A stretch of 64,000 nucleotides of DNA from Hysterangium stoloniferum (Eukaryota > Basidiomycota > Agaricomycetes > Hysterangiales > Hysterangiaceae). Below are positions 22,310 to 34,500 of this stretch, piece after piece; position 1 is the stretch's first letter, and each line of letters opens with the position of its first letter. The translations under genes were made by a program, and so were the position numbers. The stretch lies in contig WHVD01000022.1 in NCBI GenBank assembly GCA_015178975.1, positions 496,001-560,000 of the forward strand. The letters run 5' to 3'. The notes below the pieces were generated by a model, which saw only the letters and a list, made by a program, of their open reading frames with translations, had not been told where the DNA came from and searched no databases.

Positions 22310-24899
22310 AAATCCTTCCCTTCTGAGACATAACTTTACCTGACTGCTATCAAGGCATGTTCGGGCGTTTATTCCTTCAATACTCGTATCCAATGAGTTG
22401 TATGGTACCGTTTTCAATTAAATGGCGAATAAAGTGATATTTCACTTCGATGTGTTTCATTCGGGGTGGACGTTGATTGCAAGCAAACGCTATCTTTCCT
22501 TGATTGGCTTTGAAGATTCTTCTAAGAAATGTCTTATCCACATGATTTCGCGAGCGGCTTCTGAAAGTACCATATGTTCAGCTTCCGTGCATGAAAGGTA
22601 GTTTTTCTGGATGACCAAGATACAGGTCCCAATCCAAGAAATATTGCATATCCTCCCATCGATCGCTTGCCAGTATCCTCTGCGAAGTCGGCATCTGAAT
22701 ATCCATGTAAGCATAAATTTCCTCCTCTTACACGTAATTTGCTCTCTAGTTGTAAACAGATATTAGAGAATTCGTTTGGCGAGATTGCATTGAGTAAGAG
22801 CAGGATTAGATGGATACTGACATAGTTTATTGACCGAATAAGTGATATCAGGACTTGATACGATGAGACTCCCAATAAGCTCTCGATAGGGCAGGTTGGT
22901 TGTTTCTTCTTTTTCTTTACTGATTTCTGGCCATACAATCGAACTCAATTCAATTCCAAGTGGGATAGGAAATCGATCGCATTGGTTTAGCATTCAGTAT
23001 GTTGAAATTTCTCATGATATTTTCGATATAATCCTCTTTGGAGATATAAAGCGATTGAGATTTTGCGTCATACCGGATACTCGTGCCCAAAATCCAGTAA
23101 GCTTCACTTTCGCTCGAAATTCCAAATTGGTCATTGAATGCCTTTTCAGCTCTACACGTCGATTTTCATCTCCTACTGCTGTGGCATCGTCGACCCAGAA
23201 ACCCACTACAACCCAAGTTCCATCTTTTGAAGTCTTGAAAAATACTGCACTGTCGTAAACCGAACATGTTCATGCTAGTTCTTCGCCATTCATTTCCGCC
23301 TTGTTTGGCCTCATACAATGCTTTCAATAATGGCAAGGCAAGATGTTCCTTTCCCGGGTCTTCAAACCCTTCTGGTTGCTGTGCCCACATTCTTTCTTTC
23401 ATCGTTTGTAAGTACGCCGATTTAACGTCAAATTGGTGAATGGCTGAATTTGGAGATCCGCCTAGAGCTAATCAAATTCGAAAGGGCTCCCATTTCATAA
23501 CTGGTGCGTATGTTTCATTGAAAGGTAGTCCTGGTATTTGACTGATTCCCTTAACAACGATACGTGCTTTTCCTTTGACTAATTGGCCATTTTTGTAGGA
23601 TCCTCGACAAACGGTGCCAGTCTTTAATATACAAGTACCAGGTGGCCGCTCTTCGGGTGGACCAAATACTTGATGTTCTATTGTATTTCTCCACTCTGCT
23701 TGTCTTGCTTCCTTCCAGGCTCTTCCCTCTTCACCAGGCATTTCCAAAGCCTCTTTATTAGTTGAATTTGTTATTCATCGCCGAGAAGATAACTGGGTCA
23801 TCGGGACTGTCTTCATTAGTTTCTTCAATTGTTTCAATTATTCCATTTATTCCTTCTCTTATTTTTCCAAATCTTGTCATACTCCGCAGGTAGTCCAGAA
23901 CTTCTGAGATCGAACGAGATACGTTATCCTGTAGATGTTGCAGGAAATCGACGAGGAGGGCTACGAATAGTAAATCTTGGTTTTTGTTCGGGCAATATCT
24001 GTTTTTTTGGGTTCTTCAGAGAGTAGACTCGGTTTATTCATATTCTTTAATATTCCTTCGTCTCCATAAAGAATAGGTGTTGCCGGTGTAACCACATCTT
24101 CATGAAATATAAAGTCTCGTGCTTCTTCAATTCGTTAAGATCCCGGAAACCAAATTAGATATCCCGAAGAATATGGCTCATAACCAACCATATATCCCAT
24201 TTTTGATCTTGAATCCCATTTCTGGCATTTTTACTTTGGAACTGCAATGCTAACAGGGCATCCACATATTCGCGAATGAGATATATCCGGCTCTTCTCCT
24301 GAAATTCGTTGAAGTGGCATTTGACCTTCATTTTCACGAGAAGGGCTTCGGTTTCTAAGATATGTCATAGTTTTCACAGCAAATGTGCACATGCTTTTCG
24401 GTAATTTTGATGCATACAACATCTCTCGGGCTCCTTGAGTAATCGTACGGATTCCCCTTTCAGCAATACCAGAACGCTGATAAATAGTGTTATTCCTTTG
24501 GACCTAAAATAACCCATTAATTCCGAATCAATAAACTCAGGTCCATTGTCTGCCATAACAGCTTGAACATTGACATTATCCAGTGTTTCTAGTTGGGTTG
24601 TATAGTCATGAACTTTTGAAATGAGTTCGAGTTTTCTATTCAATGAGTTGACCCAGACAGCCTGTGTGTAATGATCGATGATAATGATAAAATATTTTTT
24701 CCTTCCGAACTCGTGGTTTCCATAGGTCCCGCAAGATCCATATGAAGTAATTCCCCAATACTGGTGGCTCCACCACATGAAGCAGTATGCAACAAAGCAT
24801 CCGGCAAGTGGGGTGCTATGCAAAGTCTCAGAATGACATCCTGCTGTTAGGAATTCTGGTCGGAGCTCTCCTGAGTTGCTCCAGCCCACTACCGTAGAT
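22310..24899 (-). mobile_element. Decayed Ty1/copia element, remnant 3
   Basis: Minus frames cover RNase H (22534-22938, LCLHGYSDADFAEDTGKRS), reverse transcriptase (23012-23747, including WVDDATAVGDENRR and NETYAPVMKWE) and integrase (24374-24889, with YFIIIIDHYTQAVWVNSL and DNGPEFIDSELMGYF). It retains more of RNase H and integrase than remnants 1 and 2 but is also broken and lacks LTRs. The reverse transcriptase active site reads WVDD, as in the full-length element. Confidence 0.92.
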
Positions 24900-25593
24900 G
24901 TAGTTGGATCTCAATTAGGGATATTTCGACCGTAATTTGGAACCTCCCCACACAATATAGTAGCTAATATAGCCACCTTTTCTAGTCATCGGACGGCTGC
25001 TGTTTCATTATACAATTTCGCTTCATCTCAGCGAGTCCGAATCGAGAGACCAAACTTTACTTGTTTCCTTAAGAAATTATTCCCAATTGTTTAAATCACA
25101 AAATATAATTTAGTCAGATATGTGGACCCACGCCTTCACCACGCCAACCATATTCCTTCTATACTATGTGCAATATGCTGCCGCGATAGCATGGCAATTA
25201 GGCATAGATGAGAGGGGATGCGAGAAAGCAAACACTGAGGGATACAAGGGAGGGATTCATCGTCGCTTGAGTATAGGATTGGGTCATAATTATTGAGAAT
25301 ATTAATGAGAGAATGTCGATGACAATGAATCCATTATGGATTAGATACATTATCACTGGATTATGGACGGGTAGGCTGGGGGCTTTGAATAAACAACACT
25401 TTGGATTAGATTAGAGAGGGATTCCAAGTATTTGTCATGGGATTCACATAGGAGTAATCCTAGGATAGTGTACATAGTATAGCTAACTGAGGTAAATATT
25501 AGTATCCTTATTCAATTATGGCGAGTTGTCTCCGGATCATCAGAAAATTGTCGTGGGTTTGTGATCTGGACGTCCCGGAAGAAATATCCCATT
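24900..25593. repeat. Unit spacer (3' flank of family A), copy before 25594
   Basis: Near copy of 18986-19669, collinear over its length with scattered substitutions. It contains no coding frame. Confidence 0.7.
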
Positions 25594-27647
25594 CTAGGAA
25601 GCGTCTGAACTTTGTGGAGCATATGGAACAGCCGGAAGCTTGCCAGAATAGGGGGTCTTCTTCCCTAAAACCATTGACCTGATGGTCGACCCGTCCCAAT
25701 CGTGTTCGTGCAATATCGATGCGTAATATGAGTCAGGTGTTGCCGAATCACCAGTGAATGGCGTAGCGATTAAGCATAGAAGCTGGTGAGTGTGAAAAAA
25801 CGACCATTCGTAGGGCCCGCCACCCTTGAATTCTTCGTTGATTGAGTGCGGCTCTGTGCAATTTGTGTCATAATAATTAAGTGTGTGAGCGAGGATGTCG
25901 ACGGAAATGAGCTCCCGTACTGTTGTACACGAAGATTCTGGGTCGGGGGATCCACCTATAAGCCTCAGTATTACCGTCGTTATCTGACTTCCAACCCACA
26001 GCAGCTCTCTAACTGGCTCAGCCTGCATTATAATCTTCCTAGTAGGACATATTCATAGGGAGAAATGTAAGACATTGCCAGAGCGGCCAAGATCGCAAAC
26101 GCACCGCATGATGGTCTCCATGAGTGATGAAATGACATTTAGCGGGTCAATATAATCGGTGATGAATGTCTTGTCAGATAACAACAATTTGAAGCCGCCC
26201 ACATTCTCACGGAGTGAAAATATGTCAAAATCACTATGAAGCCTTAGGGATGCCGTGTTTGCCCTTATCTCGTCTTTCACGATATTCAATATCCGTCCAT
26301 GATTGTCTCTAAACCAGGTATCCTGGTAGATGCAATACATAAAAATTTCCATTCGATCTTCTCCCAGACGGTCTGGCTGGGGTCTCTCTGGGTGATACCT
26401 ATTATATCTATCGTGGCTTTCGTCAACATGATACAAAGGTATGATGGGACGAGCATACCTGGGCCTCTGTCGATTGTCTCTGGTATGGTTTTCATTAGCA
26501 GATTGTCGAGGTATGATTGTGCGACGCACGGTTGTGACCAAAATTCAAAGTATTTTCTGAGCGCAGTGAGCTCTTCTTTAGACAGAAAACCCGCTTGGGA
26601 TACTTTTGCGACGAGATAGGCAAGGCTATCTATTAACAAATCATTTTGATTATCAAAGCACGATAAATATCGGGCGATGTGTACGATGAACGTTGATATG
26701 ACTTGATCCAAGTTGGTGTGTAGGGATGATTTAATTACTGACTGATATAGGGATGACGTAATGGCGATAGACGTATTTCCATCTAACCAGTGGGCGCCGG
26801 GACACCGGATGAAAGCAAGACCCAAAATTGTCATGAAGTGACCTTCCATATCCTGCTCTAAATGACGTATATAAAACGAGAGGTTTTGTAAAATCATCGA
26901 GGCTTTTTCCCGAATTTCAGGCGGGTATGTGGGCCTCCGGAGAAGTGAGTATTTGTAGTGAATTCAATGGTTGAGGGTGAGTTTTCCTTACCTCAACAAA
27001 TCAATGCTGTCCTGAATTAGTGTTCCCACTCTTGACCGAGTTAGAAACTTGTACAGGAACTTCTCAAGTTTTTGAGACGAGTGTCGTACGTCTACAATTT
27101 GCCAATAGATAGTCAACTTGGCCATCAATGTAGCTTTCTTTGCGTAGTAGAGGACTTTTGTCCCCAACCTGTCCAAACCGACTCCACAGTAATAACCGGG
27201 TCCAACACCAATACTGGAAGTGGTGCCAAACTGCCGTGAGATCGCTCCCCAGTCCCTGCTATGACTGCTATATGGGTTGGTGGCCCCCCTAACGATAATC
27301 GGTGGGTCATGGCAGCTCGTTTCTCCTTGGCACTGAAACCCGTTGATTATCATACAGAGTACATGAACATTGCATTATAGTCTACTCACCAACTCGTCAA
27401 CCCACACCTCCATATGGTCTACAGACAGTGGAATATGCTTGTTGTCTTCGTGTCCTCGGTAGCATAAATCGTGCCCGGGTTCGTTACACCTCCATCGTTT
27501 TCGAAGTTTCTCCCGGAATCTTTCCCTCATCCTCGTCTCAAAGTCCTGATCCCGTTCACATCGTTCTGCGCTCAGTACGCCCGGGGAAACCAAGGGTGGT
27601 AGCTCATCGACACTGTCGAGGACGGTTTCAATCGGTGCGTTGTGCAT
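25594..27647 (-). CDS. Family A protein (600 aa, five exons), function unknown
   Basis: Exons 27647-27390, 27332-26992, 26934-26459, 26387-26105 and 26038-25594 total 1803 nt and stay open, with GT-AG borders in the same places and phases as the 19670-21749 copy. The usual ATG of MTTPNN has become ACG here, so translation probably starts at the next ATG (MHNAPIETVLD), about eight residues further in. Exon 2 lost three codons near TIV-RGATNPYSSH. Otherwise the conserved blocks are all present (RWRCNEPGHDLCYRGHEDNK; YYCGVGLDRLGTKVLYYAKK; TITSSLYQ replaced by AITSSLYQ; LLCLIATPFTGDSATPDSYY). Function unknown. Confidence 0.75.
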
Positions 27648-27689
27648 CTGGTGATTGTTTGGAGCCGTCGTGTTCGAAAGTAGACACTG

Positions 27690-28000
27690 TGGACAGCAGT
27701 TATGGTCACAGGAGGAAGCTGTGCCCCAAACGAGGAGTTAATTTCTCTGCATAGAATTCAGGTAGTGCTTGCACGGCATTTACATCGCCTCACCCTAAAC
27801 AAGGCCAATATTTCTCTGCATAGAATCCAGGCAGTGCTTGCACAGGATTCACAGCGCCTCACCCTAAAGAAGGTCAGTTTATCTTTTTTTAATCGTATTC
27901 GCTTCGGGATACTCTCAGTTACTTTCCTCATTACTTACACTGCATGAGATCGAAAGCACGCAGGGCAGCTAATAATAGTTCGCTGAGTTGTCACCATATA
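27690..28000 (-). repeat. Family A 5' flank, copy 4, with an internal tandem duplication
   Basis: As in the other flanks, but a block of roughly 70 bp is present twice in a row (about 27739-27805 and 27809-27880). Both copies start TTTCTCTGCATAGAATYCAGG, with the second slightly diverged. Other units have one copy. Confidence 0.7.
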
Positions 28001-28004
28001 GCTC

Positions 28005-28255
28005 TCAGTGCCAAAGTTGAGAACATTAATCCCCAACTCGAATATGATCTGCCCGAATGGTGATAGAATTTCATGCACTCTTCCCGTGTCAAGCCGTACG
28101 TTTGGGTAGTCTCGGATCGTCTTAACATACTTTTCACGACCCGAAGACGGTAATATCTCAAAGAATAGTCTCCCACATTCGTTATTGTTGTGCCCTTTTC
28201 TCTCCTTGAGCACCTCAAGAAAATTGTAAATAATATGTACCGTGCCCACAATAGA
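28005..28255 (-). other. Conserved unidentified exon-like segment (also at 43780-43965)
   Basis: On the minus strand this encodes ECGRLFFEILPSSGREKYVK followed by TIRDYPNVRLDTGRVHEILS. A diverged, frameshifted version (ECGRLFFEILPSS) lies at 43780-43965, at the right edge of the array. It probably derives from a gene that flanked the ancestral family A locus. I do not recognise the protein. Confidence 0.4.
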
Positions 28256-29290
28256 ACAGTTTTCTGGCGCTGTAGTAGCAAATAATCACGGACAGCAATA
28301 GTTGGCTGCGTTATTGAACCATCACAGCTGTTGTGTATATTTCTGGAGGAGTTCAACTTGTTTCTGAAGCTACGGACAACCCTTTTCTACCTGCCATCTT
28401 TCCGAGCTTAATTGGGAAACCAAGCTTTGTAGGCATTCAACTCCTTCGAGAAGGTTCTCTCAGTTCTTGCCATATCATCTTCATTAAGTGCACCACGTGA
28501 AGCAGTACCCCAAAAAACAAATGGCTCCGAGAATCATGCAAAATATCTGGCAAATGGGGTGTTATGCAAAGTCTCAGAATCAGATACTGTTGGTAGGGAA
28601 ACTGGTCGGAGATCTCCTGAGTTGCTACAGCCCATTACCGAAAGTGTACTTGGATCACAATTAGGGATATCTCGACCGTAATTCGGACCTTTTTCATGCA
28701 AGATAGTAGCTGATATAGCGACCTTTTCTAGTCATTGGACGCTTTTTCATTATACAACTTCCCTTTATCTCCGCTAGTCCGAATTTAGAGACCAAACTTT
28801 ACTTGTTTCGTTGAGAAATTATTTCTGATTTTTTAAATCACACAATATAATCTAGTCAGATATGTGGACCACGCCTTGCCAACCGTATTTCTACAATACC
28901 TATGCGCAATATGCTGCCGAGATAGCTTGGCGATTACGCATACAAGGAGTGGATGTGAGAAAGCAAATATTGATAAATACAAGGGAGTTGAGTATAGGAT
29001 TGTCTCATAATTATTGAGAATATTAACGAGAGAATGTCAATGGCATTGAATCTATTAAGGATTAGATACATTATCACTGGATTATGGACGGTTAGGCTGG
29101 GGGCTTTGAATGAACAACACGTTGGATTGGAGTGGAAAAACATTCCAAGTTTGTGTTATGGGATTCACATAGGAGTAATCCTAGGATGTTTTACACAGCG
29201 TATAGCTACCTGAGGTAAATATTAGTATCCTTGTTCAATTATGGTGAATTGTTTCCCGATCATCAGGAAATTGGTGTGGGTTTGTAATCC
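28256..29290 (-). mobile_element. Short copia integrase relic and unit spacer
   Basis: 28256-28469 holds nothing recognisable. About 28470-28620 matches the integrase-side end of the copia remnants (compare 18850-18980 and 24760-24880), so most of the remnant was deleted in this unit. 28626-29290 is a copy of the unit spacer, running into the 3' end of the next family A copy. Confidence 0.6.
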
Positions 29291-29352
29291 GGGCAGCTCC
29301 CAGGAGAAGTATCTCCATTCTAGGAAGCTTCTGGACTTTGTGGAGCATCTGG

Positions 29353-29472
29353 TGTTCGATGAGGTGTAACGAAAACGGACAAGGTTTATTTACAATGACT
29401 AAGCTACTGTAAAGTACGAAATAGCTGAGCGTTGAAATGCGTCAACGGCTTGCAATACAACATACACTAACA
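29353..29472 (-). repeat. 3' LTR of the gag-only element (120 bp)
   Basis: Pairs with 30971-31090. The two copies differ at several transitions by eye, more than the LTRs of the full-length copia, so this insertion is older. Outer edge TCTGG|TGTTC; inner edge CTAACA|TGCCC. Confidence 0.85.
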
Positions 29473-29807
29473 TGCCCATTTTGCAAGTCGTTGAGATGTG
29501 TAGTAAGTCCATACACACAAAACATGAGAAATAAACCATTTTTAACACACAAAAATATTGTGCCCACAATGCAAAATCCATCCCGAAGTTGACACAAAAA
29601 CCCGCTGCGCCCACTAGATACAGAACCGCTCGAAAATTTTGAGAAATTCGCTGCACCCACTAGACGCAATATTCGTCTGGTACATTTGGCGTCGAACCGA
29701 ACCTCAGAGCATCCTCACTCTTAGAATGTGTTCCCCCAACCTCCCAGATGACAAACAAATGCCAGACCTTGGAGCCCTACTCGCAACTCCTAGTCCACGC
29801 AATGATT

Positions 29808-30912
29808 TCAAGTGCACAAAATATAAGCACTCATCCCTGTGCTATCAGTGGAGATCTCCTGGTTTTCAGTAGGTAATCCACTTGAAGACGAAACAACTGG
29901 CCTCGGCGGGGGACAAAAATGTGCAATGTGACCTTCACCGTTGCATCTATAGCAATTCTTCAGCTGTCGCATATTTGGTGAGTCAACTTTCATTTTCATG
30001 GCAATCTGACCCTCATTTTCTTTCCACCCTTTTAGATGGCTTTTGTCAGGGGACAATCTCAAGTTTTCTAAATTCATCCCTGACCTTTCTTAATATAGTC
30101 TCATAAGTCAAGGATAAGAGTACCTTGTTTTTATCACATTTTCAAACTCAGCTGCACCTTTAGTTAGTCACTCGCTAGCCGAGGGTTCCTTAGACTTTTC
30201 TCTTCAGATTCCCTCTGCTAGGTAAGTAATAATGTACATTGTATGTATATAATAGATAGGTATAAAACTTACTTCAGATTCCCTCTGCTAGTGCCCCAAC
30301 TCAATCATAGTGCGAGTCAGTGTGGTCTAGAGAGTCGCCCTTACAGCTTTCTTCTTCTACCAGTGCCACGGAAATTTCTTCGACTGTAAGTGATCCCACA
30401 TGCTGCATAAGAGCAGTTGCTACCACACCAAATTCCGGAGCCAAACAATAGATGAGGACATCCAGCACATCCTCATCATGTAACTCGACTCCAATCGCTC
30501 AAAGCTGCGAAGCCAGAGTCAAAATGCCATGGACATATTCCATCACTGGCTTTTTGACATCATGCTAATACATATAGAGCTGGCGTTTCAACGAAATCTG
30601 ATTGGCCCGATTATTTGCCTGATAGATTTTCGCAAGTGCTTGCCATGCCTCTGGTCCAGTGGTGCAATCCCAAATATACAATTGCTGGCTTGACACAATT
30701 GTCAATCCAATTGCCGTGTAACCATCCTCCAAATGCTTTGCCCAATCCAAATACTCCTTGCTATTCTCATCCTTAGGTGCCTTTGTTCCACCATTAACAA
30801 CACTCCATGATCCAGCATGCCACAAAACCATTGACAGTGAAAATTTCCATTTGTGGTAGTTATCACCTGAGAGTTTTGGGATACTTGCAAGTAAGGCGTT
30901 GATATTAGACAT
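29808..30912 (-). pseudogene. Gag of the non-autonomous element, with stops
   Basis: From ATG 30912 the frame reads MSNINALLASIPKLSGDNYH, typical of Ty1/copia Gag (UBN2/Retrotran_gag type), through WDCTTGPEAWQALAKIYQAN to a stop at 30565. The same reading continues (PVMEYVHGILTLASQL, then VLDVLIYCLAPEFGVVATAL) with further stops to about 30300. After the 70-bp duplication at 30202-30291 a CX2CX4HX4C zinc knuckle follows (CYRCNGEGHIAHFC, about 29970-29925). Gag would package the element's RNA. As it stands the frame is broken. Confidence 0.8.
30202..30291. repeat. 20-bp direct repeat enclosing a 50-bp intron-like insert
   Basis: CTTCAGATTCCCTCTGCTAG occurs at 30202-30221 and 30272-30291. The 50 bp between them begin GTAAGTAATA and end AAACTTA, so the ends are near-inverted. 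Read on the minus strand (coding for Gag) the insert starts GTAAGT and is followed by CTTACCTAG, that is, it has consensus 5' and 3' splice sites. Confidence 0.8.
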
Positions 30913-30970
30913 AAGATGATGAGACAGTATTAGTGTGACTTTTTAAAGCAACGGGGCGGGGCCCATAACC

Positions 30971-31090
30971 TGTTCAATGAGGTGTAACAAAAACAGACAA
31001 GGTTTATTTACAATGACTAAGCTACTGTAAAGTATGAAATAGCCGAGTGTTGAAATGCATCAACGGCTTGCAATACAACATATGCTAACA
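30971..31090 (-). repeat. 5' LTR of the gag-only element (120 bp)
   Basis: Partner of 29353-29472. Outer edge CTAACA|TCTGG (target duplication); inner edge next to the GGTTATGGGCCCC primer site. Confidence 0.85.
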
Positions 31091-31362
31091 TCTGGAACAG
31101 CTGGAAGCTTGCCAGAATAGGGGGTCTTCTCCCCTAAAACCATTGTTCTGATGATCAGCCCATCCCAATCGTATTCGTTCACTATCAATGCGTAATATGA
31201 GTTTGATGTTGCCAAATCACCAGTGAATGGCATAGCGATTAAGCATAGAAGACGGTGTGTGTGTAAAAGAACAAACATTCGTAGGGCCTGCCACCCTTGA
31301 ATTCTTCGTTGATTGAGTGCGACCTTGTGCAATTTGTGTCGTAATAATTAAGTGTGAGTGAG

Positions 31363-31553
31363 TGAAGATGGACGAGTGTAAAATGTGTTATATTTCGTTA
31401 TGCTAATTCTCGTGTATATATACCGTACATGTGGATAGAGTTTATCCACAGAGTGGATTCATACATCATAACCTACATCATAATACGCATCACCTATTGT
31501 ATCATATGCACAGCTCCACTCGCTCCAGTGGCTTCAACGCTCGTATCTCAATA
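31363..31553 (-). repeat. 3' LTR of the copia element (191 bp)
   Basis: Differs from 35858-36048 by two transitions by eye. The pol stop codon TGA (31550-31548) lies inside this LTR. Confidence 0.95.
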
Positions 31554-34500
31554 CTCCTCCTCGAGTGTTGAAGTTCCAATACCTAGTCGGCGTGTATGAT
31601 AAGAATGAGTCGACGGTGGTAGTGATTTCGTCAAAATATCCGCGATCATTTCCTTCATGTGTCGATAGATAAGTTGTATCATTCCGTTCTCGATTAAATG
31701 CCGAATAAAGTGATATTTGACTTCAATGTGTTTCATTCGTCGTAGCGCGCGCCTATTATGAGCGAACGCAATCGTTCCTTGATTATCCTCGAAAATTGTC
31801 ATTGGTTCTTCATAAATGATATCCAACTCTTCCAAAAAATATCGCGTCCACATAACTTCGCGTGCTGCCTCGGATAACGCGTTGTATTCAGCTTCCGTCG
31901 AAGACAGCGCTACTGTCGACTGTTTTCTTGAAGACCAAGATACGGCCCCTGATCCTAAAAATACAACATATCCTCCAGTCGACTTTCTATCCTCTGTATC
32001 GCCGGCGAAATCCGCATCCGAGTACGCATGTAAACAAAGTGCTCCTCCTCCCAAACAAAGGTCGCGATCTCGAGTGGTGTATAGATATTGGAGAACTCGT
32101 TTCGCTAAGTTCCAATGTGCTCTTGCTGGGTTTGTTGAATATTGCGATAATTTGTTCACAGAGTATGCAATATCGGGACGTGAAACCAACATCAGACTCC
32201 CTATGATTTCGCGATATGGGAGTTTCGCCATTTCCTCACGTTCTTCTTCTGTTTCCGGACATGTAATGGATTGGAAGTCGACTCCCAGGGCGATAGGGGA
32301 CCAAACTGGTCTTGAATTCTGTACGTTGAATTTCTTCGCAACGTTTTCGATATATTCCTTTTGCGATATGAATACTGACTTTGAATCAGTATCCCGACGA
32401 ATGCTTGTTCCCAAGATCCAGTGAGCGTCTCCTTCGCTCGAAATTCCAAATTGATCGCTAAACGCCCTTTCGAGATCTAGGAGCCGTTTTTCGTCACCAA
32501 CGGCTGTTGCATCATCCACCCAAAAAGCGACTATAGCCCAACTTCCGTCGTCCCACATTTTGAAGAATGCAGCTGTATCGAAATCGGAGCAGTACCAAGT
32601 AAGTTCCCTAACCATAAAGTTGTATAACGTTTTTCTCCACTCATTGCCTCCTTGTTTCGTGCCATACAGAGCCTTTAATAACGGTAATGGTAGGTGCTCC
32701 TTTCCAGGTTCTTCAAACCCTTCCGGTTGCCGAACCCAAACCTTCTCCTTCATTGTCCCATGTAAGTATGCCGATTTAACATCGAATTGACGAATGGCTG
32801 AATTTGTTATTCCTCCCAGTGCCAGTAAAATTCGGAATGTTTCCCATTTCATTACAGGTGCGTATGTCTCGTTGAAATGTAGACCAGGAATCTGACTGAA
32901 GCCCTTGACAACAATCCGAACTTTTCGTTTTACCAGTTCGCCATTTTTGTACGTTCCGCGACATACAGTTCCCGTTTTTAAGATTCGCGTTCCAGGTGGC
33001 GGTTCTTCGGGTGGTCTGAACACACCGTGATCCAACATATTCTGCCATTCTGCTTGTCGCGCCTTCTCCCAGGCGGCTCCTTCTTCTCCTGGCATATCGA
33101 GTGCTTCTTGGATCGTCGGATTACTTCCTATAGCGGAATACATGATGAGTCCATTATTGGGTCCAGATTCGTCCTCATCTGTTAATATCGTGCTTCCAGC
33201 TATTTCTCTTGTATGTCCGGATCGTGACATTCCACGCGGGATATCAGGTACGTTCGAAACTAGCTGCGACTGATCTGATGATTTGCTGATTTCTTTTCCT
33301 TTTTCATCAGTGGGTCTAGGACGCAGAGGAAACCGTATCGTGAGCTTAGGCTGTGGCTCGTTTGGCGTCACCTTCGATTGAGGTTCGTTATTCTCCTTTG
33401 CATCTGCAATATTCCTGAATGACCCCTCGTCTCCATATGGAACAGGTGATGGCAATGCCATTGCATTTTCGTGGAATATCGCATCACGTACCTTCTCGAT
33501 ATGTGTAGACCCAGGATACCAAACCAGGTAGCCAGTAGAATATGGTTCATATCCAACCATATATCCCATTTTGGAACGTGAGTCCCATTTCTGCCGTTTT
33601 TGCCTAGGAATAGCGATGCTAACTGGGCTGCCGAAAATTCGTAAGTGGGATAGGTCCGGTTTTTCTCCAGTAACACGTTCGATTGGCGTGGTTCCATCAT
33701 TGGCATGAGTCGGACTTCGATTTTTCAGGTATGCCATAGTCTTAACAGCTACTGACCAAAGGGATTTAGGCAATTTCGATGAGTATAGCATGGATCGTGC
33801 CCCCTCTGAAATCATTGACGCGTATAACATAGATCGTGCGCCCTCTGTAATTGTGCGTATACCCCTTTCCGCAATTCCGTTTTGCTGAGGCGTATAAGGG
33901 ACTGAGGTGAACAACGATATTCCCTTGGACGACAAATATCTCTTGACTTCCAAGTTAATGAATTCGGTCCCGTTGTCTACCATTACGCCTTGGACTTTCG
34001 CATCAAACTGCGTCTCGAGTTTCTGTACGTATTCTCGTATTTTCTGTATGGCCTCCGATTTGGTTGCTAACGTTTCAATCCATATAGCACGTGAGTAGTC
34101 ATCAACGGTTATTATAAAATATCGTTTCTTATCAAAGCTCATTGTCTCCATCGGTCCGGCTAAATCCATGTGAATAAGTTCGCCAAGTTTCTTCGCTCGA
34201 TTTCGGCCTGTTTTGAATGGAATTCGATGTTGTTTTCCTTCTATGCAAGCGATACAGTCTGCTTCGAATTCCCCGGGATCATCAATTTCCATTCCAGATG
34301 CGAAGTTCTTTGCCAAATTTCGGATAGCGGCTGTGTGTAGATGTCCTAATCGCTGATGCCATAACATCAAGTTGGTTGGCGATTTCGTGGAGTATGCTAC
34401 AGGTATGTTGTCCAAGTTTTCTTGTAATTCACCTTCTGATATATTCGTATATCCACATATTGATGACGAGGCTGGAATCGTCCTGAATTGGAACGGGTAT

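Larger units (their letters stand above)
29353..31090 (-). mobile_element. Non-autonomous gag-only copia-type LTR element (1.74 kb)
   Basis: Direct repeats of 120 bp at 29353-29472 and 30971-31090 start TGTTC and end CTAACA, and a 5-bp duplication TCTGG flanks the element (29348-29352 and 31091-31095). Next to the 5' LTR (minus orientation) lies GGTTATGGGCCCCG (30970-30957), the same primer-binding sequence as in the full-length copia of this window. The interior encodes only a Gag-like protein with a zinc knuckle. Protease, integrase, reverse transcriptase and RNase H are absent. It would depend on enzymes supplied by another element. Confidence 0.88.

Noticed and set aside
30565-30912. 115-aa frame as a host gene
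   Set aside because: Its sequence and position between paired LTRs show that it is the Gag of the non-autonomous element.
31816-32424. 202-codon plus-strand frame
   Set aside because: It is antisense to the reverse transcriptase/RNase H part of the copia pol frame and has no features of its own.
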